64,000 nucleotides of DNA, taken from assembly GCF_016313185.1 (NCBI RefSeq), contig NZ_CP066218.1, positions 744,001 to 808,000 on the forward strand, read 5' to 3'. The DNA comes from Mycolicibacterium baixiangningiae. GTDB taxonomy: Bacteria > Actinomycetota > Actinomycetes > Mycobacteriales > Mycobacteriaceae. Positions 47,919 to 57,281 of this stretch are shown here, one piece after another. Both the position numbers and the translations under genes were made by a program. How positions within the stretch are numbered: the stretch's first letter is position 1; every line of letters begins with the position of its first letter. A model generated the notes under the pieces. It saw only the letters and a program-made list of their open reading frames with translations, searched no databases and was not told where the DNA came from.

Positions 47919-49010
47919 GTGGGTAGCGGCGGGCAGGAGCGAAGTGACCCGGGGAGGAACTTCGGTCAGGAACTCGCGGGCGCGGTGGTCGAGGCCGACG
48001 TCGCACTGGCCCCGCTGACCACGTTGCGGGTCGGGCCCGTCGCGCGCCGGCTGGTCACCGCCGCCAGCAGCGAACAGCTCATCGCGGCCCTGCGTGCACC
48101 GGCTTTCCGGGACGGGCTGATCCTGGCCGGCGGGTCGAACGTGGTGCTGGCCGACGACCTCGACGAGCTCACCGTGATCCGCGTCGCCAACACCGAGATC
48201 ACCGTGCGAGACGGCCTCGTGCTGGCGGAGGCCGGCGCGAACTGGGACGACGTCGTGGTCACCGCACTGGCGCACGGCCTCGGCGGGCTGGAGTGCCTTT
48301 CGGGCATCCCCGGATCGGCCGGTGCCACCCCGGTACAGAACGTCGGCGCCTACGGGGCCGAGGTCGCCGACACCATCCGGCGCGTCCGGCTGTTCGACCG
48401 GCGCACGGGACGCGACGTCTGGGTGGCGCCGCAGGAGATGGCGTTCGGATACCGCACCAGCGTGCTGAAGCACTCGCCACATGCCGTGGTGCTCGAGGTG
48501 GAGTTCTCCCTCGACGTCGAGGGGCGCAGCGCGCCGCTGCGCTACGGCGAACTCGCCAGGGCGCTGGACGTCGCACCCGGCGATCGTGCCGATCCGGTCC
48601 GGGTGCGCGAGGCGGTTCTGGCGCTGCGCCGCGGCAAGGGCATGGTGCTCGACGACGCCGACCCGGACACCTGGAGCGTCGGGTCCTTCTTCACCAACCC
48701 CGTGGTGACGGCGGCGGAGTACCAACGCCTCACCGCCCAGGTGGACGGCCCGGTGCCCAGCTACCCGGCCGCGGACGGGGTGAAGCTGGCGGCCGGCTGG
48801 CTGGTCGAACGCGCGGGGTTCGGCAAGGGCTACCCAGCCGACGGTGCCCCGGCCCGGCTGTCGACCAAACATGCGCTGGCTGTGACCAATCGGGGCCACG
48901 CCAGCACCGCCGACGTGATTGCGCTGGCCAGAACGGTGCGCGACGGTGTGCGCACGGCCTTCGGAATCGAACTCGCCCCCGAGCCGACACTGGTCGGCTG
49001 CTCGCTCTAG
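47919..49010 (+). CDS. murB: UDP-N-acetylenolpyruvoylglucosamine reductase MurB
   Basis: 363 aa from GTG 47919. Type I MurB motifs are present: [13 protein letters not shown] and [12 protein letters not shown] (FAD binding), [33 protein letters not shown] with the catalytic serine, and a C-terminal glutamate in [10 protein letters not shown]. It makes UDP-MurNAc in the cytosol for peptidoglycan. It is followed 15 bp later by an L,D-transpeptidase gene, so two cell-wall steps are co-located, as in M. tuberculosis. Confidence 0.96.
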   Translation: MGSGGQERSDPGRNFGQELAGAVVEADVALAPLTTLRVGPVARRLVTAASSEQLIAALRAPAFRDGLILAGGSNVVLADDLDELTVIRVANTEITVRDGLVLAEAGANWDDVVVTALAHGLGGLECLSGIPGSAGATPVQNVGAYGAEVADTIRRVRLFDRRTGRDVWVAPQEMAFGYRTSVLKHSPHAVVLEVEFSLDVEGRSAPLRYGELARALDVAPGDRADPVRVREAVLALRRGKGMVLDDADPDTWSVGSFFTNPVVTAAEYQRLTAQVDGPVPSYPAADGVKLAAGWLVERAGFGKGYPADGAPARLSTKHALAVTNRGHASTADVIALARTVRDGVRTAFGIELAPEPTLVGCSL

Positions 49011-49025
49011 GTATCGTCGCTATAC

Positions 49026-50318
49026 GTGAGTGCCGCCGACAAGTCGCCGCCGATGACCAGGCGGCGTGCCCTGACCGCGCTGGCGGTCGGACTCGTCGCG
49101 CCCGGTGCGCTCGCGGCCTGCAGCCGGTCGGCCAGCAACACCCCTGACCCGGCGGAAGCGCCGGCCTCGGCCTCGCTGTCGTTCGAACCGGCAACCTCGG
49201 CCACCGACGTCTTACCCACGGATCCGGTGCGGGTCGAGGTCGCCGGCGGCTGGTTCCAGCGGGTGGCCCTGACCAACGCCGAAGGCCGGCCCGTCGCGGG
49301 CGCGCTGAACCACGACCGCAACGTCTTCACCGTCGGCGAACCGCTCGGCTACGGCGTGACCTACAGCTGGTCCGGTTCGGCGGTCGGCGAGGACGGAAAA
49401 GCCGTACCCGTCCGGGGTGAGTTCACCACGCTCGATCCGTCGACCCAGGTCAACGGGCAGTTCCAGCTGTCCGACGGGCAGACCGTCGGCGTCGCCGCTC
49501 CCGTCATCCTGCAGTTCGACGCGTCGATCGACGACAAGGACAGGGCGACGGTCGAGAAGGCGCTGTCGGTCACCACGAACCCGCCCACCGAGGGCAGCTG
49601 GGCGTGGCTGCCCGACGAAGCCGCCGGGTCACGGGTGCACTGGCGCAGCAAGGAGTACTTCGCTCCCGGTACGACGGTGCGGGTGGACGCCAGGCTCTAC
49701 GGGGTGAAATTCGGCGAGGACGCGTACGGCGCCGCCGACTCGTCGCTCGACTTCAGCATCGGCCGCCGGCAGGTGGTCAAGGCCGAGGCATCGAGCCACC
49801 GCATCCAGGTGATCGACCAGGCGGGCGCGGTGATCATGGACTTCCCGTGCAGCTACGGCGAGGGCGACCTGGACCGCAACGTCACCCGCAGCGGCATCCA
49901 CGTGGTCACCGAGAAGTACGAGGACTTCTACATGACCAACCCCGCCGCCGGATACGCCAATGTCCGCGAGCGGTTCGCGGTGCGGATCTCCAACAACGGC
50001 GAGTTCATCCACTGCAACCCCAACAGCCTCGGTTCGCAGGGCAACAGCAACGTCACCAACGGATGCATCAACCTGAACCTGGAGAATTCGCAGCAGTACT
50101 TCAACTCCGCGATGTACGGCGATCCGGTCGAGGTGACGGGCACCCGCATCCAGCTGTCCTACGCCGACGGCGACATCTGGGACTGGGCCGTGTCGTGGGA
50201 CGAATGGAAGTCGATGTCGGCGCTGTCGGAGGCGAACGCGCCGACGGGCATCCCCAGCACGGCACCTGTCACGCCGACGGGCGCCCCGCAGCCGGTCGAC
50301 AGCCGTCCCGGCGGGTAG
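49026..50318 (+). CDS. L,D-transpeptidase lipoprotein (LprQ/LdtMt5-like)
   Basis: 430 aa from GTG 49026. A lipobox (ALAACS; Cys near residue 37) follows a twin-arginine-like basic N-terminus ([13 protein letters not shown]), suggesting export and lipidation. Two Ig-like domains precede the YkuD catalytic domain (about residues 255-375), with [15 protein letters not shown] and the active Cys347 in [10 protein letters not shown]. Most Ldts have SHGC; the asparagine before glycine-cysteine here is the Ldt5-type variant. It forms 3-3 peptidoglycan crosslinks in the cell wall. A proline-rich tail ([17 protein letters not shown]) follows. Confidence 0.93.
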   Translation: MSAADKSPPMTRRRALTALAVGLVAPGALAACSRSASNTPDPAEAPASASLSFEPATSATDVLPTDPVRVEVAGGWFQRVALTNAEGRPVAGALNHDRNVFTVGEPLGYGVTYSWSGSAVGEDGKAVPVRGEFTTLDPSTQVNGQFQLSDGQTVGVAAPVILQFDASIDDKDRATVEKALSVTTNPPTEGSWAWLPDEAAGSRVHWRSKEYFAPGTTVRVDARLYGVKFGEDAYGAADSSLDFSIGRRQVVKAEASSHRIQVIDQAGAVIMDFPCSYGEGDLDRNVTRSGIHVVTEKYEDFYMTNPAAGYANVRERFAVRISNNGEFIHCNPNSLGSQGNSNVTNGCINLNLENSQQYFNSAMYGDPVEVTGTRIQLSYADGDIWDWAVSWDEWKSMSALSEANAPTGIPSTAPVTPTGAPQPVDSRPGG

Positions 50319-50345
50319 GTCTCTCGTCGGTTCGGCAGCGATGGG

Positions 50346-51101
50346 TCAGCGTCGGTTGAAGCGTGATCCGCTCGCGCCGCTGACTTGATCACGTGGCCGG
50401 ACCACGATCAGGTCCAGGTCGACGTGGGACGGTCGGCTCGCGACGAACCCGATCACCTCGGCGATGTCCTCGGCCACCAGCGGGGTGACCCCCTCGTAGA
50501 CCTTCGCCGCGCGTTCCTCGTCACCCTCGAACCGGTTCAGCGAGAACTCGGTCTGCACCATGCCGGGCGCGACTTCGGTGAGCCGCACCGGCTTTCCGAG
50601 TAGCTCACTGCGCAGCGTGCGGTGCAGGACGCCCTGGGCGTGTTTGGCCGAGGTGTAGCCGCCGCCGTTGTCGTAGATCTCCACGGCGGCGATCGAGGTG
50701 ACGGTGACGATCAGTCCGTCGCCGGAGGCGATCAGCTTCGGCAGCAGCGCACGTGTCACCAGCAGCGTGCCGAGCACGTTGGCCTCCCACATCCATCGCC
50801 AGTGCTCGATGTCGGCGTCGGCGATCGGGTCCAGTCCGCGGGCGCCGCCGGCGTTGTTGACCAGCACATCCACGCGGTCCAGCGCCTCGGCCAACGCGGA
50901 GACCGCCTCGGCGGAAGTGACGTCGGCCACAATCGCCGTGCCGCCGATCTCCTCGGCGATAGCCGTGATGGGCTCTTCGCGACGGGCTACGCAGATCACG
51001 TGAAAGCCTTGTGCGGCAAGGGTTCTCGCAGTGGCGGCACCGATACCCGCACTGGCGCCGGTGACCACTGCGACGCGCTGGTCGCCTCCTGGAGTCGTCA
51101 T
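50346..51101 (-). CDS. Short-chain dehydrogenase/reductase (Rv0484c-like)
   Basis: 251 aa from ATG 51101. SDR motifs: VVTGASAGIGAATA (cofactor loop), VDVLVNNAGGARG, SIAAVEIYDNGGGYTSAKHA with the catalytic Ser, Tyr and Lys. The frame is open to 51398 but upstream residues are unlike the family. Convergent with the L,D-transpeptidase (27-bp gap) and divergent from the ROK regulator. The substrate is unknown. Confidence 0.92.
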   Translation of the reverse strand: MTTPGGDQRVAVVTGASAGIGAATARTLAAQGFHVICVARREEPITAIAEEIGGTAIVADVTSAEAVSALAEALDRVDVLVNNAGGARGLDPIADADIEHWRWMWEANVLGTLLVTRALLPKLIASGDGLIVTVTSIAAVEIYDNGGGYTSAKHAQGVLHRTLRSELLGKPVRLTEVAPGMVQTEFSLNRFEGDEERAAKVYEGVTPLVAEDIAEVIGFVASRPSHVDLDLIVVRPRDQVSGASGSRFNRR

Positions 51102-51242
51102 CTGCCCAACTCTAGTCAGCGTGCTAAATTCGATTCGTGTTCTCCGGTGGTCAGGGCTTCGACGCACGGCACTGTTGTTGTCGTCGCGTACTTCGCCGCG
51201 CCTGACCGAACCCAGGGATCCGTTTCCCGTTGAGTCGTAGGT

Positions 51243-52598
51243 GTGGCCAGAACCCACCCGCCGACTCTCCCGAAGGACAATCCCGTGCGCGCCACCCTCA
51301 CCCCCGCCCCCGTCGTTCCCGCCGCGGTGCGTCGTCGGCCCGCATCCAAGCGGCCGCTCGTCGCGGCGCCGCCACCGCGGATCCCCCATCAGCGCCACGT
51401 CGTCGCTCCGGCGCTGAAAGTCGCTGACGCAGCGGCTGCCTCGGTCTTCGCCGCCGCGCGTCTGCGCGGTCCGATCGCCCGCGATGCCATCGCCCGAGTC
51501 ACCGGTCTGAGCATCGCCACCGTCAACCGTCAGGTCAGCGCGCTACTCGACGCCGCGATCCTGCGGGAGCGCGCCGACCTCGCCGTATCGGGCGCCATCG
51601 GTCGCCCGCGGGTGCCCGTCGAGGTCAACCACGAACCGTTCCTCACCCTGGGCATCCACATCGGCGCCAAGATCACGAGCATCGTCGCGACCGATCTGTT
51701 CGGCCGGACGCTCGACGTGGTGGAGACCCCGACGCCGAGAGGACCGCAGGAGGCGGCGCTCACGGTGCTGTCGGTCAGCGCCCGCAAATACCTGAGCCGG
51801 TGGCACCGGCGCCGTCCGCTGTGGGTCGGCGTTGCCGCCGGCGGTGTCGTCGACGGTGGCAGCGGCTATCTGGACCACCCGCGGCTGGGTTGGTCGCAGG
51901 CCCCCGTCGGGCCGGTGCTCGCCGAATCGCTGGGGTTGCCGGTATCGGTGGCCTCACACGTCGACGCGATGGCCGGGGCCGAGCTGCTGCTGGGCTCGCG
52001 CAGGCCCGCCGCCGCGTCCTCGTCGACGAGCCTGTACGTCTACGCCAGGGAGACGGTCGGCTTCGCGTTGTCGATCGACGGCCGGGTGCACTCGCCGACC
52101 AGCGGGCCCGGCACCATCGCGGCGCTGCCCGCCCAGTCTGAATTGCTCGGCGGCAGCGGGCAATTGGAGTCGACGGTCAGCGACGAGGCGGTGCTCACCG
52201 CCGCCCGCGGGCAGCGCATCATCGCTCCCGAAGGGCCGACGTCGACGATGGCGGCGGTGCTGCGCGCGGCGCGTCAGGGCAACGAGTCGGCGCAGGCGTT
52301 GTTGGGTGAGCGGGCACGGGTGCTCGGCGAGGCGGTGGCGTTGCTGCGCGACATGCTCAACCCCGACGACCTGGTGGTCGGCGGGCAGGCGTTCACCGAA
52401 TACCCCGAGGCCATGCCGCTGGTCGAAGCGGCGTTCGCCGCGCGTTCGGTGCTGCCCTCGCGCGCCATCCGGCTGACCACTTTCGGCAACCGGGTGCAGG
52501 AGGCCGGCGCCGGGGTGGTGTCACTGGGTGGGCTCTACGCCGACCCGATCGCCGCGATGCGGCGGGTGTCGCCCCGCCGTCCCGAAGCGGCGTCGTGA
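51243..52598 (+). CDS. ROK-family transcriptional regulator (Rv0485-like)
   Basis: 451 aa from GTG 51243. A basic, disordered N-terminus is followed by a MarR-like winged helix (about residues 70-115: RDAIARVTGLSIATVNRQVSALLDAAIL) and a ROK sugar-kinase-like domain (LGIHIGAKITSIVATDLFG; WVGVAAGGVVDGG). The kinase catalytic and zinc motifs (ENDANAA and CxCGxxGC) are not evident, so it is probably a sensor only. In M. tuberculosis the homologue affects expression of cell-surface PE/PPE genes and virulence. Upstream of mshA. Confidence 0.9.
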   Translation: MARTHPPTLPKDNPVRATLTPAPVVPAAVRRRPASKRPLVAAPPPRIPHQRHVVAPALKVADAAAASVFAAARLRGPIARDAIARVTGLSIATVNRQVSALLDAAILRERADLAVSGAIGRPRVPVEVNHEPFLTLGIHIGAKITSIVATDLFGRTLDVVETPTPRGPQEAALTVLSVSARKYLSRWHRRRPLWVGVAAGGVVDGGSGYLDHPRLGWSQAPVGPVLAESLGLPVSVASHVDAMAGAELLLGSRRPAAASSSTSLYVYARETVGFALSIDGRVHSPTSGPGTIAALPAQSELLGGSGQLESTVSDEAVLTAARGQRIIAPEGPTSTMAAVLRAARQGNESAQALLGERARVLGEAVALLRDMLNPDDLVVGGQAFTEYPEAMPLVEAAFAARSVLPSRAIRLTTFGNRVQEAGAGVVSLGGLYADPIAAMRRVSPRRPEAAS

Positions 52599-52634
52599 CA
52601 GCGCCGTCGTGACGGCGTGCCGATGACCGGGGTG

Positions 52635-52640
52635 TAGACA
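52635..52640 (+). promoter_or_regulatory. Candidate -10 hexamer TAGACA for mshA
   Basis: TAGACA (with a following T) ends 7 nt before GTG 52648, fitting a leaderless mshA transcript. Confidence 0.5.
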
Positions 52641-52647
52641 TGAGTGC

Positions 52648-53967
52648 GTGCGCCTAGCAACGGACCAGCTCGGTAGGCCGCCCCAGCGAGTAGCCGTGTT
52701 GTCGGTGCACACGTCGCCGCTGGCGCAGCCCGGCACCGGCGATGCCGGCGGTATGAACGTCTACGTTCTGCAGAGCGCGCTGCACATGGCGCGCCGCGGT
52801 GTCGAGGTGGAGATCTTCACCCGCGCCACGTCGTCGGCCGATCCGTCGGTCGTGCGGGTGGCGCCGGGCGTCCTGGTGCGCAACGTCGTCGCAGGGCCGT
52901 TCGAGGGGCTCGACAAATACGATCTGCCGACCCAGCTGTGCGCGTTCACCGCCGGCGTGCTGCGCGCCGAGGCGACCCACGAACCCGGCTACTACGACAT
53001 CGTGCACTCGCACTACTGGCTGTCCGGTCAGGTCGGCTGGCTGGCGCGGGACCGCTGGGCGGTGCCGCTGGTGCACACCGCGCACACGCTCGCCGCGGTG
53101 AAGAATGCCGCACTGGCCGAAGGGGACTCACCCGAACCGCCGCTGCGTGCCGTCGGCGAGCAGCAGGTGGTCGACGAGGCCGACCGGTTGATCGTCAACA
53201 CCGAACTCGAAGCAGAGCAACTGGTTTCGCTACATCACGCCGATCGCTCGCGGATCGACGTGGTGCATCCCGGTGTCGACCTGGAGACATTCACACCCGG
53301 TGACCGGGGTGCGGCCCGCGCCGCGCTCGGACTGGACCAGCGCGAGACCGTCGTCGCGTTCGTCGGACGCATCCAGCCGCTGAAGGCCCCCGACATCCTG
53401 TTGCGCGCGGCGGCGAAACTACCCGACGTGCGGGTGGTCATCGCCGGCGGACCGTCGGGCAGCGGTCTGGCCGCCCCGGACACCCTGGTGGCGCTCGCCG
53501 ACGAGCTGGGTATCTCGGCGCGCGTGACGTTCCTGCCGCCGCAGTCTCGGGAGGATCTGGTTCGGGTGTACCGCGCCGCGGATCTGGTTGCGGTGCCGAG
53601 TTACTCGGAGTCGTTCGGGCTGGTCGCGGTCGAAGCGCAGGCGTGCGGAACCCCGGTGGTTGCCGCGTCGGTCGGCGGGCTGCCGGTCGCGGTGCGTGAC
53701 GGGGTGACCGGCGCGCTGGTCGACGGCCACGACGCCGGAGACTGGGCGCACACCATCGACTCGCTGCTGTCGCGCGGTCCGGACACCATGCGGCAGGCCG
53801 CGGTCGAGCATGCGGCCACCTTCTCGTGGGCCACCACCGTAGACGACCTGCTGGCCAGTTACGGCCGGGCCATCAGCGACTACCGCGACCGGCGTCCCCG
53901 CGACGAGGGAACGCTCTCGCGCCGCACCGCGCGGCGGTTCTCGCGGCGGCGGGGAGTGCGGGCATGA
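52648..53967 (+). CDS. mshA: D-inositol-3-phosphate glycosyltransferase MshA (mycothiol biosynthesis)
   Basis: 439 aa. GT4 glycosyltransferase: [28 protein letters not shown] contains the nucleotide-sugar loop (GDAGGMN), and the C-terminal UDP-GlcNAc site includes [15 protein letters not shown] and the E-x7-E motif in [19 protein letters not shown]. It joins GlcNAc to 1-L-inositol-1-phosphate, the first step of mycothiol synthesis. ATGA overlap couples it to the YbjN gene. The DinB-fold protein at 12330 belongs to a superfamily that includes mycothiol-using enzymes. Confidence 0.97.
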   Translation: MRLATDQLGRPPQRVAVLSVHTSPLAQPGTGDAGGMNVYVLQSALHMARRGVEVEIFTRATSSADPSVVRVAPGVLVRNVVAGPFEGLDKYDLPTQLCAFTAGVLRAEATHEPGYYDIVHSHYWLSGQVGWLARDRWAVPLVHTAHTLAAVKNAALAEGDSPEPPLRAVGEQQVVDEADRLIVNTELEAEQLVSLHHADRSRIDVVHPGVDLETFTPGDRGAARAALGLDQRETVVAFVGRIQPLKAPDILLRAAAKLPDVRVVIAGGPSGSGLAAPDTLVALADELGISARVTFLPPQSREDLVRVYRAADLVAVPSYSESFGLVAVEAQACGTPVVAASVGGLPVAVRDGVTGALVDGHDAGDWAHTIDSLLSRGPDTMRQAAVEHAATFSWATTVDDLLASYGRAISDYRDRRPRDEGTLSRRTARRFSRRRGVRA

Positions 53968-54494
53968 GCATCAGGCAGACGATCGTAAACACGTTGGAGG
54001 AACACGATCTGGCCTACACGTTCCACGACGGCGCGCACGGCGGACTGCCCGGCATCATCGTCGAACTGCCCGGCGAACGCCGCCTGAAGACCAACACGAT
54101 CCTGTCGATCGGCGAGCATTCGGTCCGCATCGAGGCGTTCGTCTGCCGCAAACCCGACGAGAACCACGAAGGCGTGTACCGGTTCATGCTCAAGCGCAAC
54201 CGGCGCCTCTACGGGGTGGCCTACACCCTCGACAACGTCGGCGACATCTATCTCGTCGGGCGGATGGCGTTGCACTCGGTCACTCCCGACGAGATCGACC
54301 GCATCCTCGGCCAGGTCCTCGAAGCCGTCGACGCCGATTTCAACACCCTCCTCGAACTCGGGTTCCGCACCTCCATCCAGAAGGAATGGGAGTGGCGGGT
54401 CTCGCGCGGTGAGTCGCTGAACAACCTCAAGGCGTTCCGCCACCTCATCGACGATCCCGACGGTGAGCAGGGCGCGGGCGGCGCAGCCCCCTGA
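53964..54494 (+). CDS. YbjN-domain protein (Rv0487-like)
   Basis: 176 aa, start overlapping the mshA stop. The YbjN/type III chaperone-like fold is suggested by [36 protein letters not shown] and by [25 protein letters not shown]. The C-terminus is acidic and flexible. The function is unknown; tight coupling to mshA is conserved in M. tuberculosis. The Rv0488 (LysE) gene that follows in M. tuberculosis is absent here, leaving only 42 bp to gpmA. Confidence 0.87.
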   Translation: MSIRQTIVNTLEEHDLAYTFHDGAHGGLPGIIVELPGERRLKTNTILSIGEHSVRIEAFVCRKPDENHEGVYRFMLKRNRRLYGVAYTLDNVGDIYLVGRMALHSVTPDEIDRILGQVLEAVDADFNTLLELGFRTSIQKEWEWRVSRGESLNNLKAFRHLIDDPDGEQGAGGAAP

Positions 54495-54536
54495 CGGTGA
54501 AGGTGCGCTTCGCGGTCCCCGTGAGAGGATTCAGCC

Positions 54537-55283
54537 ATGGGAGATTCGACGCTGATCCTGCTCCGTCACGGCGAAAGTGAATGGAACGCGCTCAATCTGT
54601 TCACCGGGTGGGTCGACGTCGACCTGACCGAGAAGGGCAGGGCCGAGGCCGCGCGGGCGGGTGAGCTGATCGGCGACCTGGACCGGCTGCCCGACGTGCT
54701 CTACACCTCGCTGCTGCGCCGGGCCATCACCACCGCGAACATCGCGCTGGACAAGGCGGACCGGCACTGGATCCCGGTACACCGCGACTGGCGGCTCAAC
54801 GAGCGGCACTACGGCGCGCTGCAGGGGCTGAACAAGGCCGAGACCAAAGAGAAGTACGGCGAGGACCAGTTCATGGCCTGGCGGCGCAGCTATGACACGC
54901 CGCCCCCGGCGATCGAGGCGGGCAGCGAGTACAGCCAGGACAGCGACCCCCGCTACGCCGACATCGGCGGCGGGCCGCTCACCGAATGCCTCGCCGACGT
55001 GGTCGCCCGCTTCGTCCCGTACTTCGAGGAGACGATCGTGCCGGACCTGCGCGCGGGCAAGACCGTGCTGATCGCCGCGCACGGTAACTCGCTGCGCGCG
55101 CTGGTCAAGTACCTCGACGGGATGTCCGACGACGACGTCGTCGGCCTCAACATCCCCACCGGCATCCCGCTGCGGTACGACCTGGACTCGGAGCTCAAGC
55201 CCACCGTGGCGGGCGGCACCTACCTCGATCCGGACGCCGCGGCGGCCGGCGCGGCGGCGGTCGCCTCGCAGGGTGCGAAGTAA
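54537..55283 (+). CDS. gpmA: 2,3-bisphosphoglycerate-dependent phosphoglycerate mutase
   Basis: 248 aa. The catalytic phosphohistidine is His11 in [10 protein letters not shown]; the second histidine is in [14 protein letters not shown]. The [25 protein letters not shown] and [24 protein letters not shown] segments are typical dPGM residues. It interconverts 3- and 2-phosphoglycerate in glycolysis/gluconeogenesis. It precedes senX3-regX3, an arrangement common in mycobacteria; the intervening 117 bp contain the regulatory sites of senX3. Confidence 0.96.
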   Translation: MGDSTLILLRHGESEWNALNLFTGWVDVDLTEKGRAEAARAGELIGDLDRLPDVLYTSLLRRAITTANIALDKADRHWIPVHRDWRLNERHYGALQGLNKAETKEKYGEDQFMAWRRSYDTPPPAIEAGSEYSQDSDPRYADIGGGPLTECLADVVARFVPYFEETIVPDLRAGKTVLIAAHGNSLRALVKYLDGMSDDDVVGLNIPTGIPLRYDLDSELKPTVAGGTYLDPDAAAAGAAAVASQGAK

Positions 55284-55290
55284 GGCGTAA

Positions 55291-55319
55291 TGCGAACACG
55301 CGGTGAACTGCGGCCGAAC
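55291..55319 (-). promoter_or_regulatory. PHO-box-like array (candidate RegX3-binding site) before senX3
   Basis: On the minus strand three heptamers repeat with an 11-bp period: GTTCGGC, CGCA, GTTCACC, GCGT, GTTCGCA. The middle unit matches the actinobacterial PHO-box heptamer GTTCACC exactly. The array lies 82-110 bp before the senX3 start, and GTTCACCGC also occurs at 55375-55383. It probably mediates phosphate-starvation autoregulation. Confidence 0.75.
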
Positions 55320-55388
55320 TCCTGCGTTTCAGACTGTGACTTGTCTTGATTTGGCCGCACGCTGCTGGGATGACGTTCACCGCATGCG

Positions 55389-55394
55389 TACGAT
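55389..55394 (+). promoter_or_regulatory. Candidate -10 hexamer TACGAT for senX3
   Basis: TACGAT ends 6 nt before GTG 55401, so the senX3 transcript is probably leaderless. Confidence 0.6.
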
Positions 55395-55400
55395 TTTCGC

Positions 55401-56579
55401 GTGAGTGTGGTTTCCGCGCTGCTGATGACGGCAGTCGTGGCGCTACTCACGCTGCTGGTGGGCGTGGGGGTTGGCGTCGCGCTCACCCCACGGGTGGAGA
55501 AGCGGCGCCGGCGGCGGGCGGCCGAGGCGGCGGGTATCACGGTGTCGCAGATGCTGGCCCACATCGTGTCGTCGTCGCCGGTCGGGATCGTGGTCGTCGA
55601 CAAATTCCGTGACGTGGTCTACAGCAATGCCCGGGCGGCCGAACTCGGCCTGGTCAGGGAGCGGTTGCTCGACGAACGGGCGTGGCAGGCCGCCCAGCGC
55701 ACCCTGAGCGCCGGGGAGGACATCCAGGTCGACCTGTCCCCGCGCAAGGTCGCCCACCCCGGCCGGTCGGGTCTGTCGGTGCGCGGCACGGTGCGGCTGC
55801 TCACCGCGGCGGACCGCCGCTTCGCGGTCGTGTACGTCGACGACCAGTCCGAATACGCCCGCATGGAAGCCACTCGCAGGGACTTTGTTGCCAACGTGAG
55901 CCACGAACTCAAGACCCCGGTCGGCGCGATGGGGTTGCTCGCCGAAGCGCTGCTGGCCTCGGCCGACGACCCCGAGACCGTGCGGCACTTCGCCGACAAG
56001 ATGGTCGCCGAAGCCCACCGCCTCGCCGACATGGTGGGCGAGCTGATCGAATTGTCCCGGCTGCAGGGCGCCGAGCGGCTGCCGGACCTCGGCGCCGTCG
56101 ACGTGGACACCGTCGTCTCCGAGGCGCTGTCGCGACACAAGGTGGCGGCCGACAACGCCGACATCGCGATCACCACCGACACCCCGACCGGGTACAAGGT
56201 GCTGGGTGACCAGCCCCTGCTGGTCACCGCGCTGGCAAACCTCGTGTCGAACGCCATCGCCTACTCGCCGCGCGGCACGTCGGTGTCGGTGAGCCGGCGG
56301 CGCCGCGGCGACAACATCGAGATCTCGGTGACCGACCGCGGGATCGGCATCGACAAGGACGATCAGGAGCGGGTCTTCGAACGCTTCTTCCGGGTCGACA
56401 AGGCGCGGTCCAGGGCGACCGGCGGCACCGGGCTCGGCCTCGCGATCGTCAAACACGTCGCCGCCAATCACAACGGAGCCATCCGGCTGTGGAGTCAGCC
56501 GGGTACCGGATCGACGTTCACCTTGTCGATTCCGGCCCACCCCCACTCCGAAGATCCGGACGATGTAACGACCCAATAG
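55401..56579 (+). CDS. senX3: Phosphate-sensing histidine kinase SenX3
   Basis: 392 aa from GTG 55401. N-terminal membrane anchor (residues 1-28), a PAS-like domain (about 45-150: [22 protein letters not shown]), dimerisation/phosphoacceptor helix with His168 in [15 protein letters not shown], then N box [17 protein letters not shown] and G boxes VTDRGIGID and GTGLGLAIV. It phosphorylates RegX3 when phosphate is scarce, likely controlled by the PstSCAB/PhoU system encoded elsewhere. Only 15 bp separate it from regX3. Confidence 0.97.
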   Translation: MSVVSALLMTAVVALLTLLVGVGVGVALTPRVEKRRRRRAAEAAGITVSQMLAHIVSSSPVGIVVVDKFRDVVYSNARAAELGLVRERLLDERAWQAAQRTLSAGEDIQVDLSPRKVAHPGRSGLSVRGTVRLLTAADRRFAVVYVDDQSEYARMEATRRDFVANVSHELKTPVGAMGLLAEALLASADDPETVRHFADKMVAEAHRLADMVGELIELSRLQGAERLPDLGAVDVDTVVSEALSRHKVAADNADIAITTDTPTGYKVLGDQPLLVTALANLVSNAIAYSPRGTSVSVSRRRRGDNIEISVTDRGIGIDKDDQERVFERFFRVDKARSRATGGTGLGLAIVKHVAANHNGAIRLWSQPGTGSTFTLSIPAHPHSEDPDDVTTQ

Positions 56580-56594
56580 GAGGACCAGAGACCT

Positions 56595-57281
56595 ATGACC
56601 AGTGTGTTGATCGTGGAGGACGAGGAGTCCTTGGCCGATCCCCTGGCCTTCCTGCTGCGCAAAGAGGGGTTCGAAACCACCATCGTGGCTGACGGGCCCT
56701 CGGCGCTGGCGGAGTTCGACCGTGCCGGTGCCGACATCGTGCTGTTGGACCTGATGCTGCCCGGGATGAGCGGCACCGACGTCTGCAAGCAGCTGCGTGC
56801 CCGGTCCAGTGTGCCGGTGATCATGGTGACCGCCCGCGACAGCGAGATCGACAAGGTCGTCGGGCTGGAGCTCGGCGCCGACGACTACGTCACCAAACCG
56901 TATTCGGCCCGCGAGCTGATCGCGCGGATCCGGGCGGTGCTGCGTCGCGGCGTGGACGCGGACGACCCCGGCATTCCCGACGGGGTGCTCGAGGCCGGAC
57001 CCGTCCGGATGGACGTCGAACGCCACGTGGTCAGCGTCAACGGTGAACCGATCACGTTGCCGCTCAAGGAGTTCGATCTTCTCGAATACCTGATGCGCAA
57101 CAGTGGGCGGGTGTTGACCCGCGGTCAGCTCATCGACCGGGTGTGGGGTGCGGACTATGTCGGTGACACCAAAACCCTTGACGTTCACGTGAAGCGGCTG
57201 CGGTCGAAGATCGAGGCGGATCCCGCCAACCCGGTCCACCTGGTCACGGTGCGGGGCCTGGGGTACAAGCTCGAGGGCTGA
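56595..57281 (+). CDS. regX3: Phosphate-response regulator RegX3
   Basis: 228 aa from ATG behind AGGAGG. Receiver domain with acidic pocket VEDEE, phosphoacceptor Asp52 (LLDLMLPG), conserved Thr/Ser (VTARD) and Lys (VTKPYS); OmpR/PhoB-type winged helix in residues about 130-228 (LPLKEFDLLEYLMRNSGRVLTRGQLIDRVWG). The M. tuberculosis senX3-regX3 gap carries MIRU repeats; here it does not. The 3' end overlaps the convergent DUF222 gene by 38 bp, so antisense effects are possible. Confidence 0.97.
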   Translation: MTSVLIVEDEESLADPLAFLLRKEGFETTIVADGPSALAEFDRAGADIVLLDLMLPGMSGTDVCKQLRARSSVPVIMVTARDSEIDKVVGLELGADDYVTKPYSARELIARIRAVLRRGVDADDPGIPDGVLEAGPVRMDVERHVVSVNGEPITLPLKEFDLLEYLMRNSGRVLTRGQLIDRVWGADYVGDTKTLDVHVKRLRSKIEADPANPVHLVTVRGLGYKLEG

